From assembly GCA_008973525.1 (NCBI GenBank), contig WACJ01000552.1, positions 930,001 to 994,000 on the forward strand: a DNA stretch of 64,000 bases. Direction: 5' to 3'. The stretch's first letter is position 1; the number at the start of each line of letters is the position of its first letter. Shown piece after piece: positions 50,405 through 63,909 of this stretch. Both the position numbers and the translations under genes were made by a program. The stretch is from Stenopsyche tienmushanensis (taxonomy: Eukaryota > Arthropoda > Insecta > Trichoptera > Stenopsychidae). A model generated the notes under the pieces. The model ran no database searches, was not told where the DNA came from, and was given only the letters and a program-made list of their open reading frames with translations.

Positions 50405-53400
50405 TCGAAGGTCCACAAGCCCCGGGCGATGTTGAATAATTCAGAGGCTGCGGTCCGACCCGCGCCGCGAGCTTTCGCTGCTGTTTCGGAAACGTTCGCG
50501 CGAAAGCCTTCGAATTGGCCGCTAAATATGTAATGTGTTATGGACGGAAAATTCGATGGCTCGAGCCTGAGCGAAGTATAAATTCGGCATGGGAATTGGG
50601 AATCATTTCAATTTCACAGGATTTCTGCAATAGGCTTTGTTGTCTGGATGCGCGTCCATGGGAACAAAGCTACTTTATTCTGCAATTCGATAAAAATTAT
50701 AGGTACAGTCAGAATAAAGTTTATTCAATAATTTCAAACGTAGTCCATTAAATCCCCGCTTAACGACCAAAAATAAGCTCCAAAGAAATGTGGAAACCAT
50801 TCCATTTTAATTATTTACAGTACGGTAAATTTCGCTTAATTGGAATGACTGTTAGTAAAAATACCTATTTATTTGAGATAGTTTGATTGACATAAAATAC
50901 AAATATACTCCGTCCTTCTTTTACACGAGGAATACGTTCCAAGAACTATCATGAAAAAAAATATTTGGGGGGTCTATATTAAATTGATACATAGGTTCTA
51001 TTACTTAAAATCTACCCTGAAAATCAAATTTTTAAACTAAAATAAATTAAAAATATTTATTATTTATAAGTATATAATATTTTTATAAGTCACATAAGAC
51101 AAAAACTTAAAGAAGTTATAAATGTTAAAGACTTTCATTTAAAATCTGAATAATGCCACATCGTGTCTTTAGGTTTCAGAATACCATCTATTACATAATA
51201 TACACAATTATGCAAAATATTTATATTTTTAAATAATACGTATATGAAGTCATACATTATTTGCTATATAATTGGTACTATAATGTTCAACACATTTGAT
51301 TATTTTAAATATGACACATATTATATATATTTAATTAATCAAGAAATTAAATCACAATTGATTCAGGATGCTAAAGAGTTTACAAACAAAAAATCTCTTC
51401 AATTTGATAAGGAAATTTAGCTAGATGATATTTTAAATTATGTATATATTATTTAATGTGATTTTCATTCTCAATATTAGATAATTTATATAAAGTTTAC
51501 AAGATATTAAATTTATTCAAAGGGTTCAATACGATTTTTTTTCAATATGGAAGGGAATATGTGAATTATATTCAATAATGAATGTATTATCATCTCGATA
51601 AGGGGGAAATTTTATTGTCCCATTTAATATAATTAATGAAAGCACACGTGGACCATTTCAATTGTTTGAGTCTTTATTAATGCTAACAAAATCCCACATA
51701 TTCCAAAGGCTGAAAACGTACAATATGGCTCTTGAATTGTCGATGGCCAAATCTTATCAGAAATTCTCATACAGTAGACCGGGGAGCAGAATAGGAGAGC
51801 AAGGAGTGCTTTGTACGAGGTTTCCTTCCTGCTTAAATCTCATTTCAGGACATCGTCTTTTCTTGAATTTCCTGCAGTATTAAGGGTTCGAACGTGTAGA
51901 GGACGCTCGGGGGTTTCCCCATGCCGGCATTCAGAAAAAGTTCTAGTTGTACATAAAACAAACTAACCGCGCCATTCCACTTGCGGGCCATCGACTTTTA
52001 TCTATTGTGAAAACTATTGGCAAAACCCATTGAACCGATTCACGTCCTGTGTAACCTGCAACAATTGACCGAGACTGGGACGTATGCCCAGTTCACCAGA
52101 TGTTTTATCTACTCGGAAAATAGGACGAATTTCTCGATGAACGGGAATTATGGGGACTTTTTCACGAACTGTCGCCCTTTGTCTTCATAATTGATGGAGT
52201 TCTATCAAATACGGACAAACAGCCATTTCATCAAACGCCTATGATGTATTTTCATCGCGGTTATCAATTTTGGACACATATCTGTCAATATCACCCCAGA
52301 AAATAAATCCTACACATTAAGCATTATTTCAATTCGTTTCAATGCAATTTTCAAAAAAACAATCAAATTTATATAATTGCGTTTTAAATAACAAAATAAA
52401 ATATTCTAATATCTACAGCAGACAAACATAGCTTGAAAATATTTTATATGAATACTTTGCCTATGAAAATATTTTTTTTTAAGATTTTTTTTAAATATGC
52501 ATATATTTGAATTCTAAGAAATAATCTATATACTCTCAAAATACATATAAGAACCTAGAATACCTCTGCAAAGGACTGATAATATTGTTTATTTGGGGTG
52601 GACTTAAATAACACTATAGAGATCAGCGTTCCATAAACTGACAAAGGGTTCCTTGGAAAACGATGATGGTACGTATTTCCCATTGTATTTTATAGTTTCA
52701 AAGAAAAAACATCAAGAAAGTTTTAAATATTAACAGATCACAAATATTGTTTAAAAATAAAATCATAAAAAGACGAAAAAATGGCAAATCGTAATCTTCA
52801 AGTTTGAATATGCTAATTAAAAAAGAAAATTAATTTAAGTCATTTAAAGAGTAAAAGTCAAGTAAAGTCAAATATTGTAAACCTGATGGCCAATAGTGTG
52901 AATGAGGCATATATAGATGGCAATGGAGTATTTATTTTCCATAAATTATTCTAATATATATTTTTATAAAAATAATTTGAAATCACGAGAATAAAATATC
53001 ACATTGGATTTTGAAAATCTATGTTGCAAGAATACGAAAACGTATATGGAAGATCGGAATAGTAGTAATCCAGTAAACTTTCTTTGGCTCATTTTTACAC
53101 GGTCCGTTTGAAGCGAAATAGTAATTTCCGATGTATCTTTATAGCTTTGTATAGATAGATAGAAAGCCAATTTTTCGGCTACAATATTTTCTAATTTTCT
53201 TAGAAACACATTTCGCAGAACACTGCTACGTGTGTCATCCATGTCACGTCTTTGGCGGCCCATACATATTTTTCGACTCTGAGGCACTTTGTATCAGACG
53301 TACGATAAAAATAAAATACTTCGAATGACATTCAACCATTTAACATGTGATACAAATAAATGTAGATATAAATTGTCACGAGAATACGAAACGACGTGAA

Positions 53401-54699
53401 GCTACTTGACCATAAAACAACTGTCGTCGAGTGTTATCTTAATACATACCGCCCCCAAAGGATTGTGCTAGGTTTTTGAACGAAGGATGACACAAGTCCA
53501 AGAAACTTTACCAAATCGAGAAACCTAGATCAGTGAACTTACCACGCCTCAAGAATTCAGCAAAACTTTGACAAATTAATAATTAAGCGTCTTAGATTTA
53601 AAGTTTCGTCGTTTAAAAACGTTTCACGTATCAGCTACATAAGCTTAAACATACTTACATCTGAATTTGTTTCGTTTTGCAGTTTTATCTGTAATTTTTA
53701 TACAAATTTAATCCTGTTATATTACGACGATACTCGGAAAAATTTTAGGAATTTTCAGCATATAAAAATTTACATTTAAGATGGACTGCTATCAAGAGTG
53801 TCGGAGGAATGAAGTTTTCTCAAAGAGTATGAATGTATAATAACGCTATTCTACTTCTCAGTAGGAAATATGTAGATAAATTTAAACATCTTTTGCGTCT
53901 TATAAATTTATGCTAGAAACATTTGTTCCATCCTATGTTTTTTGAGTGAAATATTACATCATTTTGATTCAAGTGCCTCAGAAATGATTTCGTCTTATGC
54001 GAAAAGACATTTTTTGGCGCCAAAATCAATATGATTTATATTTAAATATTGTTTTCTACATTAGAAAATGGACACTATTTAACAGAAAGATTTTCAGTCA
54101 AAATTTCTTTTGATACATAGTTTCAATTTACTCCAAAAGATATTTAGCAAATTATTTATGTATGGGCATATTTAAATACTAACTTTTATTATTATATTTG
54201 TTTGAGGATTAGGGTTAAAATTGTTTTATATTTTTTATCTACTGTCTTTTGCTTGATTTCTGTTCTTTGTCCACCCTTCAACGTTTCTTCTTCTAACCAA
54301 TAACAAACGAACCACACAGATCACACTTAACAATTTCTTTCAAAAATCAATTAGTATTATTCAAACGATTCTAAAATAAATTTTTACATGTCATTTCCAG
54401 ATACAAACACCTTCTTCACATCATACAATAAAATCAATTGGGAATGTTTTTACATAATATTTATAATGGTCAATATAGCTCATTTTTAAACTAAGCTGTT
54501 CTATTTTATGATCATTTTTAATACTTCTATTTTATAAGCGTTCTTGCGGAAAGTCAAACGACACACATTTGATGACTTGTTAAAAATCAACCTTGTGTAC
54601 ATTTTTTCCCCATGGAAATACTGATGAATAATAATAGAAGATTTCAAGATTCTGGATGATAATTTGATTCTTCTTTATATTTACCAAGGATTCAAATAA
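50405..54699. other. Gene-free interval
   Basis: 50905-50945 has pogo-terminus-like words ('tacacgaggaatacgttccaag'). 51880-52290 is less AT-rich but has no exon. The minus frame 52964-53287 (107 codons) is the longest and has no recognisable domain. Confidence 0.35.
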
Positions 54700-54985
54700 T
54701 TGTTTAAATAGGAACGATAACTGGAACTGAACCGGTCCGAAATTATCGGTCATGTCAGTTAATTTTTGTGTTAATATAATATGTGATCATCGCCATTCTT
54801 ATGCAGAATTTGTTAGATTGTATTCAACTAAAAATACTGTAATCTCTATTCTTTGTTCATCCTATAAATTATTATTTTAAATCAATACTTAAGATAATAT
54901 TGTTATCAGCCAAAAAATGCAGTTTGCAATCTTAAGGTATTATGAATCGATACCAATGTTTGGAACTAAACCGGAACGTATATCA
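54700..54985. repeat. Dispersed ccgg-rich repeat
   Basis: Contains 'aactggaactgaaccggtccg' and 'gttaatttttgtgttaatataat', shared with 26515-26690, and ends near 'ggaactaaaccggaacg'. Related to the segment at 31020-31150. No inverted repeats or coding region identified. Confidence 0.35.
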
Positions 54986-57467
54986 AAATGTATTATTTTC
55001 CATAAAAATTTACTATATAAATAATTTTAAGTTATCGTATAGAGGCTTTATGTTTAACTTGAGACATGATATTTTTTGCGAAACCACGAACTGAATAATG
55101 AAAAACCGCAATTACGGTCGTGAATTATGTTCTTCCATTATGATTTATATGACTGTAAGCAAAATCTTTCAATCACTCCGAGAACGTGTTGAAACTCACA
55201 ATGCCTATAATTTATTGGCTTAACATTTGACCTTACGTCATAATTCTGAGAAACGCAAAGATTGCTTAAATTATAGACTTACTGAATTATGACTTTTAGC
55301 AATTTCATGACTCGGCACGCTATTAGCCCATTAGCTATAAAGATGTTCAATAAACTCATGATTTTAGTACGCTAGTTACTTTATTTGCTTGTGGCTTTCA
55401 GATAGCAAAGAATAGACTCAGCCATAAGTCGGTGACACGACTTATCATTTTATTTTAACTCAATAGAACGATCGAAAAAAATTGTTTCCGGTGTCGAGGC
55501 TGATTTTGAGGCTGTATATGTGAGAAGAAGATAAACAGCAGACGCAATAACTATACCTGGTATTCGAATCCGCACTCTCTAGCTTGTTTGCCGTTTCCAT
55601 CGAAATAACAATACGCGAAACCATCGACGTCTGTCAATATTTGACGTTCCTAACGAGAAAGAACATAGAATACCAGGCAAGAGAGTTGTTGCAAGTGGAT
55701 AATTCAAGGTGGTACCTCACAAAGCCTTCATCTGCTCGACAATGGAGTTTTCAGGACGTAGCTCTACTAACGTATATTCCATCGTTGAAAGTGTAAGGAG
55801 AGATCGATAGTCAGCTGTCTGTATCCAAAACAATGCCAAAATCGAAGCAAAAACATCTTACAAAATCGCATTAATACAAAGCGTGACATCAGTATTCAAT
55901 CATTGATATTTATACTGTCGACTTTAATGGACAAACAGATTAAAAGCGAGTGCAGACATCAACATTTGGTGAGAAAATACAAATCCATAAAAATAGCATA
56001 TCCTTCATCTGTTATCTGTATGGCTTTTAAACGATCATATCTTATGTACACACCATCCAAATCCGCCACTAAAACAGCAAATAACACATTGAACTATCGA
56101 TGCGATGACCACATCCTTTTAAGATGATCGCGAAATAGTGAAACGATGTTTATTCAAATTAATGATGCACTGCGCGAAGAAAGATTTCGTGGAACGACCC
56201 AAATTTCGAATTAAATTCATGGAACAATGCGAGAAAATTATTGTGATGTTTGCTAATTTATATAATTCTAAGATTTGTTAAAATTGTCGAAATTACACTT
56301 GGATAATATGCCGTGTTTTTTTTTTTCAAAAAAGCTGTCATCAATTTGAGTGATAATGTAGAATCTGAAAAAAACATTTTGAACGCTACTCATGCACGTT
56401 CAATACAATTCAAATTATGATCTGAGCATGTCCTTAAATTCTCATAGCTGGTCGCTGCTCTAAGCGCTTGATATATTTATTTTTCAATCAATCAGTTTTG
56501 TTTGCTGTCAACATGTTTTCTACTAATAATAACTAACGACCAATTTGGCTTGAAAGGTATTGTTTTTTGCAGCCTTCTCACAACTAAGCCAATCTTATTT
56601 AACTGTAAGACATTAGTATGCTTACTTGTAAACTTCTTTATTTCTTTCTAAATATTTTCTATTTTACGGTTCCTGTGTATCATTATTAGCGTTGAGCGGG
56701 AGTTATTTTTCTCGATCTTTATTTGTTAAGTACAGATTCCATTTAATTTAGTTTTATTTGTCATTCTTTGGTTATATCAATCTTAATATGGCCACTTCTT
56801 CAAAAAATATAGCACTTATGGTTTTATTAATTTTGTGATATGTGACTGGTTTTGTAATACGTCAATTTTAATTTTGAAAACTCTTCTTAATTTATTTGTA
56901 ATATATAGCCTAGCTAAACTAAAGTATTAATTCAAAAATTGGTTGTAGTTGTGCGGTAGTAATTTATTTATGCTTCAACCCCTGATGCAATACTTTGACA
57001 AACGCTTCAGCCAGATCCAAGAAGATAGTTGAAAATATTTTCTTTTGAAAAGTTTCTATTTAAAATGTATACCAAAATCTAAACTGATAGTATGAAAAGA
57101 GATATTTTTCTTTTATTATGTGTATGAAAGTCACATGTTCTTTAAATTTTCAACGCTCTGCTTAAATTAGACTTTATGCCTTCCGAACGATTTTCGGAAA
57201 TAACTATCGCTTCCAGCCGCCAAGCATTATTGCATTTCGCAAAGCTGGCAAACACCATTGAAATAATTAATAGTACAATGCATAAACATTTTGTTTAAGT
57301 GCAGATATTTGAACACGTAAATAGCTGGTTAAACATGTCAGCCAAATATAATAATTTTTTAATTGGCTTTTCGCTATCCGTTCTATAGAAACTGAGCAGT
57401 GAGCATTTTTCATAGCAAATATGTTTTCAAAAATGTGATCACTACTCACACCTTCTATACATTTGAA
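54986..57467. other. Gene-free interval
   Basis: Frames at 55584-55796, 55903-56127 (plus) and 57267-57551 (minus, which runs into the hAT array) lack motifs. Confidence 0.4.
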
Positions 57468-57475
57468 CTCTAGAT

Positions 57476-57701
57476 CAGCGGTTTTTAAACTTATGTAGTT
57501 CGCGAACCCCCTCTTGAACAAAGTTTCTTTCGCGGACCTCTTCTTGAGCAAATTTTTGTTCCGTGAACCCCCTCTTGAAAATTTTTTGGCGGACCCATAA
57601 AAAATCTTCTTACAATGTTTTCTCTACCTTTTCGCGGACCTTCTCTCTGTTTTCGCAGACCTCCGGTAATAGCTTCGCGGACCCCAGTTTAAAAACTCTT
57701 A
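57476..57701 (+). mobile_element. hAT-type MITE, copy 1 of 3 (shortened)
   Basis: Starts CAGCGGTTTTTAAACTTATG and ends CAGTTTAAAAACTCTTA, preceded and followed by CTCTAGAT (57468-57475 and 57702-57709). The interior repeats units of about 35 bp ending in 'cgcgga(c/a)cccc'. It is 226 bp, about 100 bp shorter than the other two copies. An 8-bp duplication with TA in the centre fits the Buster branch of hAT elements. Confidence 0.85.
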
Positions 57702-57709
57702 CTCTAGAT

Positions 57710-58036
57710 CAGCGCTTCTTAAACTTATGTAGGCCGCGGACCCCTCTTGAGCAAAATTTCTTTCGCGGACCCCTCCTTGAGATTTTTTGTTTTCGCGGAC
57801 CCTTCGTCAATATTTTTTTTTTTTTTTCAGACCTATCCCAACTCTTGTGACTTAATTTTTTCAACAATCAAACATTTTTTGATCAAAATAGATCTTTTTA
57901 CAATGTTTTTTGTAAATAATTCGACGAAAATATCTTTTTCAAGTATAGAAAAATGTTTTGTTTATATTCTCGCGGACCCCCAGTAATGTCTTCGCGGACT
58001 CCCAGGGGTCCGCGGCTCCCAGTTTAAGAACCGCTG
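57710..58036 (+). mobile_element. hAT-type MITE, copy 2 of 3
   Basis: 327 bp, starting CAGCGCTTCTTAAACTTATG and ending CAGTTTAAGAACCGCTG, flanked by CTCTAGAT at 57702-57709 and 58037-58044. The left third has three tandem 'ttgagcaaaatttctttcgcggacccc' units, the middle is AT-rich, and the right end has GGGGTCCGCGG repeats complementary to the left units. Frames through it read repeated ADPS words and are not genes. Confidence 0.9.
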
Positions 58037-58044
58037 CTCTAGAT

Positions 58045-58373
58045 CAGCGCTTCTTAAACTTATGTAGTCCGCGGACCCCTTCTTGGAGCAAAATTTCCTT
58101 CGCGGACTCCCTCTTGAGCAAATTTTTTCTCGCGGACCCCCTTTTGAACAATTTTTTTTTGGTGAACCTCATCCCAACCCTTGTGACTAAATTTTTCAAA
58201 CAAACAAACATTTCCTGGCCAAAATAGAGCTTCTTATAATGTTTTCTGTAAATAATTTCACAAAAATATCTTGTTCAACTACAGATAAATGTTTTTTTTA
58301 TATCTTCGCGGACCCCCGGAAATGACTTCGCGGACCCCCAGGGGTCCGCGGACTCCCTGTTTAAGAACCGCTG
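58045..58373 (+). mobile_element. hAT-type MITE, copy 3 of 3
   Basis: 329 bp, same plan as copy 2, from CAGCGCTTCTTAAACTTATG to TGTTTAAGAACCGCTG, flanked by CTCTAGAT at 58037-58044 and 58374-58381. It is more similar to copy 2 than to copy 1, including the AT-rich middle ('cttgtgac', 'aatttttcaa', 'aaacatt', 'aaaatagagcttctta'). Confidence 0.9.
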
Positions 58374-58381
58374 CTCTAGAT

Positions 58382-61300
58382 GATTGAGCTATGATCTATG
58401 CCAATCACTATATCCAAATATTGGGCAGTATATTTTCTTTCTTAAATTAGAACATAATATTTAATGCTATTTTTTTAGCAATAAATCTTCGTTTAACAAA
58501 AAAAATTGAGAGTCCAGTTATCAACGGTTTGAAAACTACAATGAATCAAAATTGGTAACACTTAATCCGAAAGAATGTATACATCATAAATTAAAGTGTT
58601 CATTTGATATATTCAATATAATATGTACATCTATAAATTGCGATTAACATTGAAGTTTAAAACTAACACTCCTATAATATTCCTTTTTGCATATTCGATT
58701 TCAGGCTTAAAGTATATATTTTTACTGACTTTCGGTTGTGAAATTTGGCACCTTTAGCAATTAAGCACGTTTTTCGCAGTGGATCGAAAATATTTTTTTA
58801 TTGGCATGTGTTAATATAAATTTAAGTGCGATAAATACGTCAGACGACCATAATTTGGTCAAATATTGTCACGCTTAAAAAATAGTCATTCGCGTGTGTT
58901 TGCAACTTTTGGCACTTATTTGCAAATCTATATTTATATTAGCAAGTAGGTTAGTGGGATATTAGTCACGTTTTGGTATTATTCAATGAGTGGAAACGAC
59001 ATTGAAGTATGGTCTCATTAATATTCTGCTGGATGGATATTATTTGTTGCTAAATAAAGAAATTTTCGTTAATAACTGCCATAAGAAACAAATTTCCCCG
59101 TTACGACTATCAATTTCACCGTGTAATTATTAGTCAATCGAGGTCGAGCGTGATTTGCGAAAAAGCGTTTTAGGGGGTGCAAAATCAATCACACCCCCTA
59201 TCGGTTAATGGTATAAATAACACGGAGAAGCGTGTCGTAGTACAAGGAAAAAATAGAGCAAAAAGTTTTGCGTGAGAGACCCTAATTGATTGCTGCCTAA
59301 TACGTGTTCCGCTGCTGATTTAGTTTGTTGTTTCTTTCGCATTGTCATTGTGGAAGCTTTCGCTCTCTTCTCTCGGGTTTCGTCCGCGCGGAAACAGGAA
59401 GAGGACGAGGATATCCACTTTATTCCCCCCGGACCACCATGTGAACGATGACAATGCAAAGACGTCTTGCTCTATCATAAATCAAAGACAAGAAATTACT
59501 AAGCGATACAGTGCCGAGATAAGTCTGGCATATAATGCGTAGGTAATGGCATCGGACCGACGGTCCGTGACCACGCGTTGGGGGACCATCGGGGCCATGG
59601 CCAAGAAAACGTATTGATTGTGACTTCGGTGGATGCACATGAAATGCACTTTTTATTGCCAGGGCGGGTCACGCGTTGAAAACTTTCCTTTTTTACTTGA
59701 AATACGATGAATTATGGCGAGAGGGTTCGCAGCGGGGAGTCGTTTCAATTTATTGTTATGTCATGCGTAAAGAGTAGAAACACTTTGCGACTTTATTAGT
59801 CCACTCAGAATGAAATTTAAGAACGCAATAATCAAAAAATAAAAAGAAAATAGCATAAAATAAGAAAGGTAATTCCTTGTGCAAATTTGAGTAATGTGAT
59901 ACACGGCTACGGGCTCCGGGAACCTTAAAGTATAATTTAAGTGGAACATGCTAAGCCGGGTTGTATATTGAGAAACATACTCCTAGCTCAGTGACAATGT
60001 CTTTAAATAAATACATAAAATTTCTGCATAATACAAGATATTTTCTTCACTTAGTGAATTATTGAAAAAAATATAAAAATATGGTAAATGAAGATCGACT
60101 CAAGAGTGACCTCAGAGATTAACCCTTTTATCTAAAATATTTGAAAATATTTGGTTTTTTAATACATTTCTTCACTGATAAAACGTATGTTTTATAATAA
60201 AAAAAGTTATTTTGGTAAAAATTCAGAACAAATCTTACAGAAACAATGTTTTTAATGGAAAAAAGCTTTGATGTCTTTCATATGATATTTTTATACAGAA
60301 GAACAATGTCAGACATGTTTGATTTGAAAGTTTGCTACTAGGTTGTTTTTTTATTTAAAGGGCAAGCTTTTTCGCAATTTAACCTTTGATCTTATTGAAT
60401 CTGCAAAGGTCAATTTTATCATTTTTCTTATCCCTTCGAAACTAATTCTGTTCCTCAAACATATTTCGTATTAGATGATTTTTTAACGTGAAAATAAATT
60501 GATTTAACTGTCAAAAACAGGTCTCTTTGGCAAACTCTAACCGGAAACAAAATTGTTTATATCATAATTCAAAGGATCCAATTTTAGTTGCCTTAGTACT
60601 TATTAAATTTTCCACGAAAATAAATTACCCTCAAGCAAAAAAAAGATTTTTTTTGTAGAACATTTATAAAACGACAGGAAATAGCCATATTTTTGATTGA
60701 TACATCTGTACACAGGAAAGTATATTTGGCTAATGCTAACCTGAATTTAATGTCACGCAAAATTTCAGCATGAAAAATCGCCAATTTCTCACATTTTCAG
60801 GTTGCGACATAAGATCATAAATAGCTTATCGTTTGCGATATATTTTACAGGGATACGAATTATTCAACGACAAGGCAAAACAAATTTATGGCATCATATT
60901 AAAATGTGTTGCCCCAGTGCGGAATCACAGGTGAAATTTATCAACGCCGAAATATATCAAATAGCTATATACATATTGTAAAGGTCGCGAAACGATGTGA
61001 ATTTTTTAGGATTTTGAGCAAAGCCTTTTTACATTATTAAAAAGTCCGCAGAAGCCTTTTAAATATACTTGCTTGCAGTCAAAAAGCTCCCCGGTAAACA
61101 TCAACAGGGGTTGATTAAATATTGGTCCGCGTTGAAATTAACCACTGCCGGTTAATCGACCGGGGCTCTTAATAGGCATAATGCTTTCGAGGATTTCTCT
61201 TTATTTAAAAAATGAAGCATTCTTATAACCGCTAACTCAACAATGATTATATATATTCTTCAAACCTGTCAATTTACATTAATGGTAACAATAAATATAT

Positions 61301-63909
61301 TGTTTTCTGTTTGTTGTCCATCTGATTATGTAGGAACGTTATACATATAAACAATGCCTGAATTATTATCTGGTACATATGTTAATTAGAAGAAATGTAA
61401 TCTGCTGAATTACAAACTATATTATTAACTAGTATTCAAATAGAGTTCATCAGATCAAGTGTTCCCAGTTAAAAATGTCATCTATCTTAGAGTATTTTTA
61501 AAACATTAACTTTGAATTAATAGTCATTCAAAAATATGTACATTTGGATTAATTAAAGTTAATCAGAAAATTATGACATAATATCTGATAATGAAATGTC
61601 TGGTTAAACATATTTTTTACATTGAAGCAAAGCCAAAAATAATCAATATAATGTTATGACCTCAATAGGTATTCGCTTTTATTTGGTCACACGATGTTCC
61701 AAATGACTATTAAGCGGGTTTTTTTTTCAATCGTGTGTTTGTTTGTTAATTTAGACAATGATTTTGAGATTTTTAAGTAAGGTAAAACAATTAAAATTGA
61801 TATTTAAAATAAAAATATAGAATGAAATGGAATGTTCAATTTTGCTCTAAATATAATAAAAAGTTTTACCAAGTGTTAACAAAAGAAAGCCTTAAATTTA
61901 CAATGGAAATTTAAATATTTCAGAAGTTTTGGTAATTGAAGAAACTTTTCATTTATGTTATTGTTGTGATATTTTTCCAGGAGAGAACCCTCGCTGTCTC
62001 TCGTCTTTTGCACAATGAAATGTAAATGTAACGCGTTCTCATGTGCCAATTCTGACGTATTAAGACGTCAACTTGGAAGAAAAATGAAGAGAAGTCAGCG
62101 AGTATCGACTGTTCCTCGATTTGACATTCCTCTCATGAATAATTTCCCCGCAAATGTCGTCGTGAATGATGGTCGTAAAAATGGGGAGCCCGACGAAACT
62201 TTCACAATGAAATGGCGCGCTAAAAACACACCGTAACATATTCATTCGGGAACGCCATTTCATTACACAATAAAAAGGAGCGCAGATGAAAATGGCACCA
62301 GGACCGCAAGATGGCTCCAGATACGTTTATAAGAGGCGTCCGTAATAAGAAAAATCACTTAAAAAGTCGCGCGCCGGTCGTTCGAGGGTACGGAATGAAA
62401 AGTAAGGGGAAATACGTTTTTCTTCGGGTGAAAATAAAAGGGGATGCCACCCTTACCCCTTGTCCGTGAATGCGGAGGTTCCTTTTGCCAGTTTCGAGAA
62501 TCCACTTTGTCAAAGTGCGTGGAAGAAGTAATTTTTTATTTTGCAGCTGACAAAACGTCGGGGATGAAATCGCCGGCCGTTAACCGAACGTCTTTATTTG
62601 ATTGCCAAGTTTTATGATGTGTCGTTAACGTCAAACGAAACGTCAAAGGACACTCATCATAGGAGATGACGACTGAATTGGAATATAAAGAAACAATTCC
62701 ACGCCGAAGGAATTTTATTAAAATATTGAACTCATGGCAAAACTGATACGTATTCGGATTTAAGTTTCAAAGATGTTAATACAATTTATTCCTTATTGCA
62801 ATACAAAACTTACATTAATACATTTCATATTTTCTTCAACATTTTAATTGACTTTCTCAAGGATTCAAATTTATAAAAGCAATCTGGATATTTAAAGATT
62901 CTTTATAATAAAGATGAATTTTCTACAATCTGCAAATATGATATTTGCAATTAATTCTGAAATATGCTATCATTTGATATAAATTTTAAATTGTCGTTCT
63001 AAAAGCCAATTCATAATTTAAACTTCCCATTGGCCCAATCTAAAAAAACCATCCAACAAAACATTCCCTCAAGTAGTTGTATGAATAACATAGTGGATAT
63101 ATGAATAAGAAGTACAGGCGTGATTCTTATCCTCAAATGAGTGTTGAAGTGACCCTATTTCTGCAATGAATTGCTTTTGACTATTTTGCGTATATTAAAA
63201 TTTTACAAAATAGTCAAACTCTAGCTTTAACAATAAGCATAGTTAATGAATTTCATTACGAAAACATATTAAATAAGTCCTAATTATCAGTTTCAGGACA
63301 ATAAATAGGATGGGGATGTAAATAAAACAAATTTGCTCACAAGTTCGAGGATATTTTTTTTTTCTATTCAGACATAAATATTTCCACGAGCCTTTGAAAA
63401 ATCGTGTTACCATATGGTTACGCTTATATTTGCTATTACAATATTGTATTGAGTTAATGTTGTTGCTCATTACAAAATCGATAAATCTGGTTTTTTATCT
63501 TTAAGAATATGCTTTATCGTATTTCATGAAAGCATTTATTATTTATATCTTTAAAAAATCCTATTGAAAAGAGTTTTGAAATATTTATGTAAATGTACTT
63601 TGATGATTGCGAAATTAAATTACATTCGTATTTAAGAGCTATAATTCCCGTATAATAGCACAAATGGATCGTTTGATATAATTTGAAACTCACCTTAGAT
63701 TGGAAACTATGAAACAGGCGTTAGGGCTAGATTTGTGTTCAGATGTGATTGAATGAGGTTCATTGTAACGTGCGCTCGATATTTTTGTTTATAAATTTTA
63801 AAGGTATTCCAAAATATTATAAAGTAATGCCAAAGGAGTGATCCATTATTCCTTCCTATAACCAGGTGAAACCATAATAGCGGAGTCCTATTGCCGTGAA
63901 ATTGATGTT
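58382..63909. other. Gene-free interval with GC-richer islets
   Basis: 59160-59640 contains a hairpin (TAGGGGGTG ... CACCCCCTA, 59173-59200) and short opposed frames without motif. 62280-62650 is a GC-richer islet. The frame 62015-62236 (73 codons) is unrecognised. Inverted 12-base words 'aatgaaatggcg' and 'cgccatttcatt' lie near 62205 and 62255. The rest is AT-rich and empty. Confidence 0.35.

Noticed and set aside
52964..53287. 107-codon minus-strand frame
   Set aside because: No recognisable family or splice borders; second half is low-complexity hydrophobic.
57563..58227. Open frames rich in 'ADPS' words over the hAT array
   Set aside because: They are translations of the tandem 'cgcggacccc' units in non-coding MITEs, with no start context and no known domain.
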